From NCBI GenBank assembly GCA_025677825.1, contig JAIXMO010000003.1, forward strand, positions 558,001 through 622,000: DNA of 64,000 bases, written 5' to 3'. This stretch comes from Helicostylum pulchrum. Taxonomy: Eukaryota > Mucoromycota > Mucoromycetes > Mucorales > Mucoraceae. This document shows, in pieces, positions 44,605-54,992 of the stretch; position 1 is the stretch's first letter, and every line of letters begins with the position of its first letter. Both the position numbers and the translations under genes were made by a program. Below the pieces are notes generated by a model. The model searched no databases. It was given only the letters and a program-made list of their open reading frames with translations, and was not told where the DNA came from.

Positions 44605-46548
44605 ATGTCTCTGTTAAAATCAGGTCAAGCAATTCAAACGACAGGAAATAACCTAGTTGGTCTGTGGAGACCTTCTTTTGTGAAAGTAAAAGATAGGTTA
44701 TTTGTGTATGGTGGTGGTGGCAATGTTACCAATGATTTACACGTATTAAATTTATATAATATGAGGTGGGAGACAATTCAAGTGAGTACATATACCTTAG
44801 GCAAATCATTTATTTCTATCTTTATTAATTCAATTTAGGCAGTAAAAGGAACTGCACCTTGTAAACGATATGGGCATACAGCTACACTTTGGGATAACTA
44901 TATCATCGTCTTTGGTAACGCACAAATAAAAAAGATATTTAGTATCATTCAAGCAACTAATTTGATTGTTGTATAGGTGGGTGTAATGAGTTCCAGGAAT
45001 ATTGTAATGATATCCATGTGTTTGATATACAGAAACAAACTTGGTTTCAACCAGATATAAACGGTATCGTACCTGCACGATACTTGCATAGTGCGTCCGT
45101 GTACAACAATAAATTATTTATTTACGGTGGATTTGCAAAGAATTCAGATTGTAAGAATTTATTTATTTTATTGTTATAAAACAAACATAACTAAAACTAA
45201 CTATTTTATATAAAGGCACTTATGTATTGGATGAATTAAGTGTACTCGATTTAAAAACGTTTAGTTGGTCAAAGTATCATGGCATACCTCCTCGTTATAA
45301 CCATTCGGCAACTTTAGTAGGGCATAAAATGTACATCTACGCTGGTAAAGATGAACACGGAAATACAATATCAGATCTCTACGTCGTCAATTTAAATAGT
45401 CCACCATATACACCTCATCTTGTATTGGGTGGGAATACAAATATGGTCCTGTTAAAAAGTCAACACTTTTGTGAATCTATATGTGGAAAATTACTAGTGT
45501 TTGGTAGATATCTTACAAATAATAATACCGTAGATTCCATGTACGGTTTATGGATGTTGGATTTAGATACCCTTGAATGGACTAGGCAGGAATGTAACGC
45601 TAATTTCGATATTGGTGGATGGAATTATTTTACAATTATAACTGAAGCTACTAAAAATGATGATGAACAGCAAGTTTCGCTTAATAATCTATTCTTTCTT
45701 GGAAACACTGACCCATTTCGGCCGCAAGGCTACGATCACTTCCGGTAAGTTTTTTTCTTCACTTTTAATGTGAAATGAATACGATGCTAATATACACACA
45801 CACAAAAAGTGACGCACTGGTAATCAACAGCGAATCTCTGGGATTGTATGATATACCGGCTTCACTACAAGTATCTTGTGAATTCAGTAGATTATTAAAT
45901 AACCCCGAGTTATCCGACTTTGTTATTGTTCCAGCAGGAGGTCAAGAATTTCATGTACATCAAGTGATACTCATAACGCGCTGGCCGCATTTTAGAAATA
46001 TTTATAAATCGGGTATGATGGAATCTAGAGAAAGACGTATGGAAATACCAGAGCCCTATGAAGTCATATTAGCCTTTTTAAAATACTTGTATAATGACCG
46101 ATTAGATGACACAGAGTCATGTCAAATCATTTGCGAAGTACTTGTGCTTGCCAACATGTATTTACTATCACGGTTAAAAAAAGTATGCTGTGAGAGGCTG
46201 TACCGACACCACTTGAACATCCATAACTGTGGGTTAATATTTGAAAAATCAATCATGGCAGAAGAAACAGGGTTAAAATTATTATCGCTAGATTACATGT
46301 TTCGAAACTATGGTCAGATATTAAAAAATGATATCGTGCTAGATATGCCATCGGAAATACGCAAAGAATTCTTAGACGCTGTACCTCAAGATGCAATACT
46401 TAATGTATCCCAACATTCAAATTTAAATAGATTAAATACCGCTAAATCATCCACAAACTCCTTTATCACTACAAAGATACAACCTTATACTTCAGTCAAC
46501 AATACCATCTCTTCTTCTTCCTCTTCTTCTTCTACTACAGTAGTCTAA
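44605..46548 (+). CDS. Kelch-repeat and BTB-domain protein
   Basis: Join(44605..44781, 44839..44914, 44977..45150, 45216..45744, 45810..46548) gives 564 residues. Residues 20-300 hold about five kelch blades, each with the hydrophobic-Gly-Gly and later Tyr/Trp pattern (LFVYGGGG, IIVFGGCN, LFIYGGFA, MYIYAGKD, LLVFGR). A BTB domain follows (about 352-455; LSDFVIVPAGGQEFHVHQVI). The tail is Ser/Thr-rich. Kelch before BTB is the LZTR1/RhoBTB-like order, unlike KLHL proteins. It probably acts as a CUL3 adaptor or cytoskeletal scaffold (inferred). Confidence 0.87.
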
Positions 46549-46781
46549 TATCAATAAATAAAATAAATAAATAATTTTTTCTCGCTCCCACCTACGCACA
46601 ATTATAAAACTCTCTTTCAGTGGCACTTTTTTTTTTAAAAATTATGTGTCAACTTCATTATGCATGAAATAAATATGTATACGTCGTCCTTTATTTTTAT
46701 TAGTTACAATCATGTAGTATTTTATTTTCACCATGCTGGTTCAATAGTTGGGAAAGTCTATACATATACAACACACAATTG

Positions 46782-47632
46782 TCAGTTTCTGCATATTTGC
46801 GAGAAAATTAACTTTTTTATTACCTCTTTTTCTATTGTTGCTTCAATATGAATTGCATTGGATTTAACCGAATCTTCATCGTCACTACTAGTTGAGTTTA
46901 ATAAATTGGGTGGACTGTAACCATCTAAATAGCTGTAGCCTACTATCTCTTGATCATCATCCTCGATATATTCTTCTCCTTCCTTCTTTTCTTTGTTATT
47001 ATGAGTGACGTTTTCTTCTTCGACTGTTGTGGGCTTTTGAAGGACGTGACGGAATAGTAAGTCGGCACCTTTTGAATGAGGACTTTGTGCCCAGTACAGG
47101 ATGAAGAGTTTATATAAATTGTACTTTTTTTTAGAAAGAGAAACAAAGTCCAACTTCATCCAGTGATCCAGCACTACATTGAAGGAATGAGTTTTTACTT
47201 TTTTTTTAAAAAAAAAGGAGGATTAAATATACCTTGGAATGAACCAAATATCATCCAATAAGTTAACCATGACTTTAACTCATTTGTATCGTCTTGCTTT
47301 TTGTTCTTGATTAACTGCCAACTTTGCCATGCAGGGTAAAGCACGCCTACGAGATGAATAAAAAGTTGTGTCGATCGACTGTACGTTCGCTGTACACCGT
47401 ACCCGATCGAACTCGTTACAAGCGTAAATAGAACAATAGGATAAATACCCCTTTTTATCAAAAAGCTGTAAATAGTGGACTTTGTATATATTTGCTCCAG
47501 TGCTTTAATACGAGTTACGAGTGCTGTGTCAATAGGGTGCGTTATAAACGATATATTTATAGGTGAACGGTCGGATAGAGACTTTAGTAAGGCTTCTAAT
47601 AGTTGCCATGTTTTGTCATGTTTAATCGACAT
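46782..47632 (-). CDS. TB2/DP1/HVA22 (REEP/Yop1-like) ER membrane protein
   Basis: Complement(46782..47173, 47233..47632) gives 263 residues. The family block spans about residues 88-175: LFIHLVGVLYPAWQSWQLI, the following LKSWLTYWMIFGSFQ, DHWMKLDFV, and LYKLFILYWAQSPHSKGADL. This is the signature of REEP5/Yop1 hairpin proteins that shape ER tubules. It differs from Yop1 by a longer N-terminus with an extra hydrophobic stretch (GIYPIVLFTLVTSSIGYGVQ) and an acidic C-terminal tail. The last residues (EVIKKLIFSQICRN) could be changed by an unseen final intron, since a GTAATA follows Glu there. The upstream neighbour CNPPD1-like ends 84 bp before its ATG on the same strand. Confidence 0.85.
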
Positions 47633-47716
47633 TATTTAAGTTACAAAAAAAAAAAAAAAAAAGGTTAAAACAAAAAGGGACACACAAATATTATAAGGGA
47701 AAAAAAATCTTATATT

Positions 47717-48772
47717 TTAATCATAAATAACATGTGATAGTGAAAGAGAGTTTTCTGATTGTTGATGAGCGATATATAATCCAGCAGAGACTAATGTAGC
47801 TAAAGTAGCAGCGTACATGACAGTAATAGAAATAGCGTGTTTTAATAACAATAGCATTGCTTCAAACGGTCGTAAATTCAACTGTAGTCTGGCAAGGTAT
47901 TCTGGGTTTAAGGTCTGACTTAGTACATCAATATCACGGTAAGATACATTGCCACACAACAACTGTCGTGTGTGTAATCTAAACTCCAAGTAGCTTACAA
48001 AGTTACTATAGTTTATATTGGATATATACAGTTTGAAATTCATGTCGCTTAGAAATCGACTTTCCAACTTGTTGATGTGTGGTGTACTGTAAGTAAATTG
48101 TGTCCATTCTGACCAATCTGTATTTAACCATGTCACATCAGCTCTATTGTAACAATTTTGTGTTAGTGTGTTTGTTTTTTTTTTTTGGTTTGATTAAAAG
48201 TGATACTACAAATATTTATCGGCTACAACAATACTAGCAATAAACAAATCACGTGGGTTCCATAAGTTCTTGATTACCTCTGGTTGATGAAAGTATTGAT
48301 CAATGTACCATAGACTGCAGATTAAGGATGAACAGGATATTTGTGCTTTGGATAAGGTGCGGCGGATAAAGTTGACGTTCTCTCGAAACAATTGAAGGCT
48401 GTCGCCTAAAGGTGGGGTAACAAGAATAAAATCGCTACCACTTATAAGGCTAGCAATAAACGAAGCAGTTAAATCTAAATATGTTTTAGTGTTTTAGTCT
48501 AGAAAATTGTAAACTTTTTTTTTTTATGTGCATACCAATAAGTTCAAAAGGAATGGGTGTATAGTGACCATGCATTCCTTGTCTTTGCACAAGGCCAAGC
48601 AATTGTCGAAAAGCTGCAACTTGTCCATAAACCTAAAACGGGTTTTATATAAGCCTTTTTATCTTTTTTCTTTTTCTTATCTACTCACAGAGGAATCGGT
48701 CAAGTATCTGGCTTTGTCTCTTTCGGATTGCTCTTTTCTTAGCAACGATCTTTTAGGGTTCTTTTTAGACAT
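47717..48772 (-). CDS. CNPPD1-like cyclin with C-terminal membrane segment
   Basis: Complement(47717..48143, 48210..48474, 48536..48632, 48689..48772) gives 290 residues. A PHO80-type cyclin box covers about 95-205: ICSLWYIDQYF, then WNPRDLFIASIVVADKYL, and HINKLESRFLSDMNFKLYI. These match CNPPD1 (the cyclin Pas1/PHO80 domain-containing membrane protein) better than yeast Pcl cyclins. A hydrophobic helix near 255-275 (ITVMYAATLATLVSAGLYIA) suggests a tail anchor, again as in CNPPD1. Cyclins of this group may bind CDKs of the Pho85/CDK5 class; membrane location is inferred. Splice phases 0, 1 and 2 all agree. Confidence 0.75.
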
Positions 48773-50055
48773 ATTTATGTGAGTAGAGTTACGAAAAAAG
48801 AAATAATAATTATATAAAAAAAAAAAAAGGAAAAAGAGTGTGAAAAAAAGCCTTTTTTTTTTTACTCTTACTCAATTGGTCACTTTTTTCATCTTGTGTA
48901 ATGCGTCTGGTTATGCAAATACATGTTTAGTATGAACAAAAAAAAAAAAAAAAAAGTGCACTTTGCCTGTTTACCACAGGCTCATTATAAGGTATTCAAC
49001 AAGAAAAAAAAACTTATTAGCTTCTAAATCAAAGACTTGGAAAGAGAAAAAAAAATACTCTGTAATTTTTTTGTTGTCGTAGATCAAGTCTTTATAAGAA
49101 AAACAGTTAGAAGCATGAATATGAGCCTAACTAATGTTAATAATTGACATGCACTGTTTATCAAGCCCTTTTTTTTTAAAAAAAAAAAGTTCAAGGGTAT
49201 CATTTGCCTTGAATATCCAACTCCTTTGAAAACTACTATAATGTCTATTTTTAATGGATTTTTTCTTTTGGGCAGGGGACTTGCAGTAGTCTTAACATTG
49301 TTATGATGCCTAATACTTATGTAAGCTGATTTCTTTATTGAAATATGCGTAAAGAGGAATGATGAGGTAAAAAAAAAATCTCTCCAACAGACCTCTTTGT
49401 TTCAGAAGGACTCTATACCCTCATTGTTCCAAAAAAAACAACGGGCAAAAATAATTAGCATTTGATATTTTAGGTTTCGTTTATTAGTCTCCTCCTGTTT
49501 TAATTTGTCAATGATGGAACGAAACTTTTCACAAGAGTAATAGTAACAGATTCTTCGTCTTCCTCCTCAGTTACTTGAGTTTGGCTACTTACGGTTATAA
49601 ACTGCAAAGACATTTCTACTTGACTGTGGAAATTTTAACGGCTGTATTTTTTCTAAACATATAGTCAGTTAAAATTGCTTATGGACATAGTTTTCTTTTC
49701 TCTATAAACTCTTTTTTAGAAAAAAACACTCGACCCTTCATTTCTTTTTCTCTCTCTTTTTATTTTTAGACAACAAAAATGAACTCGGATAAATTAACAT
49801 CAAAGGAAACAAGTATATAGACGCGTAGTACATAGATTAACACATAATATCATGCTTTTACAAGAAGGTATCGAACATACTCAACGCCGAGAATGTCGTA
49901 AAAAGAGAGATCTAGATTTAATAGTCACGATTGAACCAGCTGCCACAACAGATATCTATCAAGTCGGGACATAAGTTTCATGCAGACATACAATCATCTC
50001 ATGGAACCGCATCATTTGGTGATAATAGGTTTGGCGTTTCTGCAAATAATCTCGC

Positions 50056-50189
50056 GTCATCTAGTGATAGTGGTAGTAACAGTAGCAGCAGTAGTAATAG
50101 TAGCAGCAGTAGTAATAGTAGCAACAGTAGCAGCAGTAGCAGTAGTAGCAATAATAGTAACAGTAATAGCAGTAGCAGTAGTACATCCT
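50056..50189 (+). repeat. (AGY)n microsatellite coding poly-Ser/Asn
   Basis: About 40 imperfect AGC/AGT/AAT triplets, open in one forward frame as a Ser/Asn tract (frame roughly 49931-50191, ending TAG) but preceded by a stop and no ATG. It is probably a triplet expansion within a decayed or non-coding region. Confidence 0.6.
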
Positions 50190-50261
50190 AGGGGATTAGA
50201 GCGAGAAGATTATATAGTATCGAAAATGAGAAGGATTTGACTGATCTATCAACGAGAGAAA

Positions 50262-50275
50262 CCCCCCCCCCCCCC
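50262..50275. repeat. C14 homopolymer
   Basis: A run of 14 C residues, unusual in this AT-rich DNA and prone to sequencing error. Confidence 0.7.
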
Positions 50276-50756
50276 GCCAGCAAGACTAATTAAAGCATAA
50301 CTTATATAACAGTTGTTACAAGTCTAATATCAAAAGATGACAGTCGAAAGATAAAATAAAAAAAAAGAGTTGTATCAATCTTTTTTTTTTTACTTTTTAA
50401 TAACATAAATAAACTATTTTACGTTCATGATTCTAAGAGAAAACGATGAGAGTACATTACTTCATCAAGTAGAAAAATCTATAAATATGAGAGATCGAGA
50501 TTTATCACGGTACTTTTTGAATATAATTTGTCTTGTACGCCGGAATTACAGAGATATCTAAGCCTCGGTATGACATTATGCTCATGTTTGGTTTTAGGGT
50601 TCCCAAAAACATCAAAATAAGTTAGTCGTCGTTGTGGAAGGTTACACTGCCATTTCTATTTACTAAAAACTAAAGCTGTTTAGAAAAATGTTTCTTCTTT
50701 ATTCTGTTCTTCGAGGGAAAAAAAAAATAATATTTAAGAAATAAAACTTGAAAGAT

Positions 50757-53001
50757 ATGACAAAGATAGCCCTAATAACTGCTTCTCTGGCGGTATGTTT
50801 TACTTATGCTTCAGCCAGTGATATGATAGCATCGCGCTCTTTTTCAGGTAATACAGTTTTAAGATATATAACTAGTTTTGTTAAACATTCTTGAATAAAA
50901 TACTGACTTTTTTTTATTTTTATTTTTGCTTCCGTACATTTATTTAGCTTGCGGCTACGTTGGTGGTCAGATATATTGCTTTGGTGGAGATACTGCCCCG
51001 ATTTTCACTCAAGACCAGACGATGGATGAAAATATTTATTCTCTAAATATCAAAGCCTTTGCTGGGCAAAAGAGCGAAATTATGATTAGTCAGTGGAAAA
51101 AAATACTACCCGATATTTCCTTTGAAACGGGAAAACGAAGAAGACCAACATCAGTTGTGTTATCCGATGGAAAACGACTTTTGGTTCAAGGAGGTTTTAA
51201 TTCCTTGGAGTTTAAGTATCCGAACCAAACAATTATTTATGATACTGCCTCAAATACATGGGCGAAGGGTAGCGCATATTCAGTGGATAATGTAGGAGTA
51301 AGACAAATGTAAGATCTTAATAATCTGTTGCGTATATCTCACTTATATTTTGTACCACGCCATTTTTTTTTATAGGTATGTCTCAACCGCTGTTAATTTG
51401 CCAAACGATTTAGTTGGATTTTATGGTGGAGTGGAACAGTAAATATTTCTCTTGTTAAAATATTTGATCTATTAAGTACTAAAAATTTTTTCTAGGCTTG
51501 CAAATACCTCTGCCCCTCCTGAGATAGCTGGTAATGGAAATGCGATGACTTTCAATATTTTCAATGCATCTTATGCTGGATTCAGTCGCTTTACGACGTA
51601 TAACACCGATTTAGGCGTAGATATATAATTTTCTCAAAGCAAAAAAAAAAAAGCCTATCATCTAACATACTTTCAAATCAGACGTGGTCTCCTTTTTCTC
51701 CTCAGGGGAAGACACTTTTGGATTTCTATCCTGTTGATCAAACAGCTACAATTAATCCTAGTACTGGTAAAATATATTACCTTGGAGGTAATTATTACAC
51801 GACTACAAGTAACTGGGTACTAATTAGGATGCCCTTTAACTGGGCTGTGGTTTTTGACACTAAATCTGGTACTTGGTCAAATAACACAATGAATGGAAAT
51901 CTTCCCACAACCAGAATGTATCATACAGCCAACCTATGTATGTAGCTGATGTATTTCCTTTAGTGTATTTTTAGATCTAACAGTTAATTGTAGTACCGAA
52001 CTCACAAGACATCATTCTCTATGGAGGCTCCCAAGATGATAAAACAGGTACAAAATTTTTTTATAAAATAGTTTGTGTATTTAATACTAATAACTCAAAT
52101 AAAACTTATAGCATCTGGTAGTTACTGCTATACGTTGAATTTAGAGACTGATACGTGGACTAAGCATGAGACTGTCAATGTTCCTTCGTATTTAAGTGGA
52201 CCTAGATTCAGTCATTCAGGTATGTTTATCGTATAGCGAGTTATAAAACATTATTATAGATCATTTAACACAACGTTTATCGAATAGCTGTTTTAGTAGA
52301 TACCACATTATTTATTTTATTTGGTAGAGGTGCTGATGGCAGATTAAATCCTTCACTGCTCACTATTGACGTTGCAAATGTATCTAATATTCTCTATACC
52401 GCTATTTATGCCCCCAATACAGCCGGTAATTCGAGTGACTCTAATTCGAATGACTCTAATTCAGATGACTCTAATTCGGATGACTCTAATTCGGATGACT
52501 CTAATTCGGATGACTCTAATTCGAATGGATTTAAATCAAAGGAATCTGGTGGATTAAGCAAAGGAGCTGTTGGAGGGATTACAGGAGGCTCAGTTGTTGC
52601 TGTAAGTATAATAAAGTTATATAAATACTTTTGGTTAATATGATATGGGTTTTTTTTAGGGTTTGGGTATTATCGCTTTCGTATTTTTATATCTTCGACG
52701 TCAAAAGAAAGCAAAGCAACAAGACACACAGGAGAATATGAATGTTGATTGGGATGAAATCGAAGATCGCTATAAAGAAGTCCCAGCTACCAAATCCAAT
52801 CCACCACAGCTTACAGAATCTACAGAAATAACAGGAAATATAGGTGGACGCCACTACTCTCCTAATTTAGTTGCAACTATAGAAAACAGTAACAGCTTTT
52901 CTCTCCCAAAAAATAAGATCCCTGATACTATAGTGAATATTGTCAAGCCCTCTGTTAGCTCGGTAGATGATTATATTACTGTAAAGCCTGACAGGAAATA
53001 A
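50757..53001 (+). CDS. Secreted/membrane kelch protein with single C-terminal TM helix
   Basis: Nine exons: join(50757..50847, 50948..51308, 51376..51438, 51496..51616, 51682..51937, 51994..52047, 52112..52219, 52288..52601, 52660..53001), giving 569 residues. A signal peptide (MTKIALITASLAVCFTYASA) opens the protein.

Kelch-type blades follow (YVGGQIYCFGGD, RLLVQGGF, LVGFYGG, IYYLGGN, IILYGGS, FILFGRG). A linker carries six DSN(S/D) pentapeptide repeats. Then come a Gly/Ala-rich TM helix (about 445-467; GGITGGSVVA|GLGIIAFVFLYL) and a cytoplasmic tail of about 100 residues starting RRQKKAK. This is a type I surface beta-propeller, a common expanded architecture in Mucorales; ligand unknown. 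Exon 5 was started at ACGTGG because TWSPFSPQGK completes a blade. Confidence 0.8.
52428..52517 (+). repeat. Six tandem 15-bp units coding NSSDS/NSDDS
   Basis: Units AATTCGAGTGACTCT, then AATTCG(A/G)ATGACTCT-type copies, repeat without length change from 52428 to 52517 and keep the reading frame of the kelch protein. They form the extracellular Asn-Ser-Asp stalk before the TM helix. Near identity suggests recent slippage. Confidence 0.8.
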
Positions 53002-53160
53002 CTATTATTTACTGCTTTTAATGTAAAATACCAGTACTATAATTATATTCAAAAAAAAACATAATATAGTTAGCTGTAGATTATTTTATTACGAAAGGCT
53101 AATTTTCAGGTCTCAGTCTTTTTTCTTTTTTTTTTTTTTCATAATACGAGTATTCGTTAG

Positions 53161-54438
53161 TTAATCTTTTTTTTTTTTTTGTACAAATGTGTGCTTGTTG
53201 TCCTTTTTATGCGAATAAAACGAAATTGAACGTGTAGATAAATCATGCGAGAGTTTTATTAAGTAACAACCAAACAAGTGTAAACTATTTATTGACTTTT
53301 TGGTGATGTTGTTGATGTTGCCTAATATACGTGAATCTGTTCTTATATTTTTCGACTGCTGTTGTATAAAGACATTATCACTGGCATTAAGGATTTTGTA
53401 TTCGATTGCACATAATTCAATATTGATATGATTGTATTGGATCTTGGTCATTAAATCTATTCTTCGTCCACTGTTATCCACCTACTACTGCTCTCTCATA
53501 TAGCATGACAATACAAACGCCCCCCCCCGCTCTAGCCACTTGCCCACCCATTGGCACGCAAGATCTGCATGAATTTTGTTGCATTGATAAAGGTTTCTCT
53601 ATCGTACGCTTTGACATCTTCGTCTTCTAATAAAATGTCCAGAATATTTGCACCTTCTGCCAAATTTTCTTCTCCTATCCAAGCTTTAAAATCATTAATC
53701 ACTAATTCAACTATCCGAAGTAGCTTATATTGTTCTGAATCTTTTTTTTTTTCAAGATATTTCTGTTCGTCCAAGTATGATAAAACGTTTTTACTATTTT
53801 TGTTAAATTAAAACTGTAAAAGCTCGTTGAAAAGTCGATCAATATCATCAAAGGTCTTCGTACATTTAAATTGCTTTTTCTGTCTGTCACATACTATCAT
53901 AAGGTCTTCATAAATAACGTTAGGATTATTTCTCTATAGAATACTACTTGACCAGGATTCAATAGATTTACAATTCTTGACACACATACCTTTAGCAACT
54001 TCAGCTTATCGGCATCTAACATTTTCTTATGTAAAATCTCTTCAGCCTGACGTAGCAAAATAAGAGACAAGCTTGTCGTAACATTATTTGGCATGATATT
54101 GACATGGGCGGGAACGTTTCCTGAAAGGATTCTTTGCCTTGCTTTTGCTTTAGGTAATTTTTGATACACGGTCAATTAAAAAACCATGATAGATTTACCT
54201 TTTAGTTATCGCGGCTATTCCGGTTTTAAGTGAATCGTATCCGTTTGTAAGGGTGTAAAGATAACAAAAATGCTAAAAAACAAAGTAATAAAATGATATA
54301 AGATGTAAGCTCGTTTAAAAAATGAACATATAAGATACTTACTGACATACATAGTTTATAAAAAATGAAAAAGAGAAAGAAGGCGATTAATCTAAAAATA
54401 AATAAAAATATAGTTTGAGGGTCGCTTTCATTGTTCAT
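53161..54438 (-). pseudogene. Decayed member of a Mucoromycota multi-copy family with Asp...Glu-x-Lys motif
   Basis: Exons 54343..54438, 54199..54272, 53990..54137 and 53808..53933 join in phase to a 147-residue product starting with a hydrophobic N-terminus. The frame then meets TAA (53808-53810) yet continues coding-like to TAG at 53532 (DSEQYKLLRIVELVINDF...NILDILLEDEDVKAYDRETF).

After a frame change near a G8 run it resumes to 53161 with SGRRIDLMTKIQYNH, ELCAIEYK and QQQSKNIRTDSRIL. The arrangement Ile-Asp, about 15-20 residues, Glu-x-Lys, then Gln...Lys-Asn-Ile-Arg looks like the PD-(D/E)XK nuclease core. From memory the same order occurs in many uncharacterised Mucoromycota ORFs. Two stops and one shift mark it as inactive, unless unseen introns remove them. 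Confidence 0.5.
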
Positions 54439-54992
54439 GAAGCCAAACTCGTCTCAAATTTGAGCTTTTTTTCCTTTTCGAAGGAAACAAAAGAAAACAC
54501 AATTTACTTTTAACCGCAGTAAATAAGAGAGACTTCCTTCTTTATCTATTTTCAAACATATGCTTGTCATTACTGTATAGTGATACGTCCAGCTTTATCG
54601 TAGATGTCAGTAGCATTTAGTACGAATGACTCAAAATTAGATTTGTGTAATTAGCCTGCTTTCAAAGTTTATACCCAAAGAAATATACCACATCTTATCT
54701 TTACGGGTAAAAGATTGCATTTTTTTTTTTGGCTTAATATTTGGACCCCAAAGGTATATTAACTAATTTGTTTATCGTGGTACAATGTTAACAGACGAAT
54801 AAAAAGAGTTGTGTAATGATAAAGAAAGTTTATTTGTTTTTGGTAATTGAACCGAAAAGAAAAGAGAGAAATGGTATATGAATATAATTTGACAAAAATG
54901 TTGGAGAAAAGTTAATATGCTTTTTTTTTTTGCATTGAGACTTTTTTGAAGTATGAAAAAAGTAAAAATGATAGTACATGAAAAAATAAATT
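54439..54992. other. Intergenic, no gene seen
   Basis: AT-rich 3' flank of the bZIP gene and upstream region of the decayed 54.4-kb gene; nothing supported. Confidence 0.5.

Larger units (their letters stand above)
48773..50756. other. Gene-poor 2 kb with low-complexity tracts
   Basis: No complete gene is supported. Several A/T runs occur, as do the Ser-coding AGY repeat at 50056-50189 and a C14 run at 50262-50275. A short frame starting at 49853 (MLLQEGIEHTQRREC...) and a second after 49931 in another frame may be remnants of one decayed Ser-rich gene. Confidence 0.45.

Noticed and set aside
53808..53810. TAA as programmed readthrough or recoded codon
   Set aside because: A second stop and a frame change follow, and no other gene here uses TAA as sense; decay is simpler.
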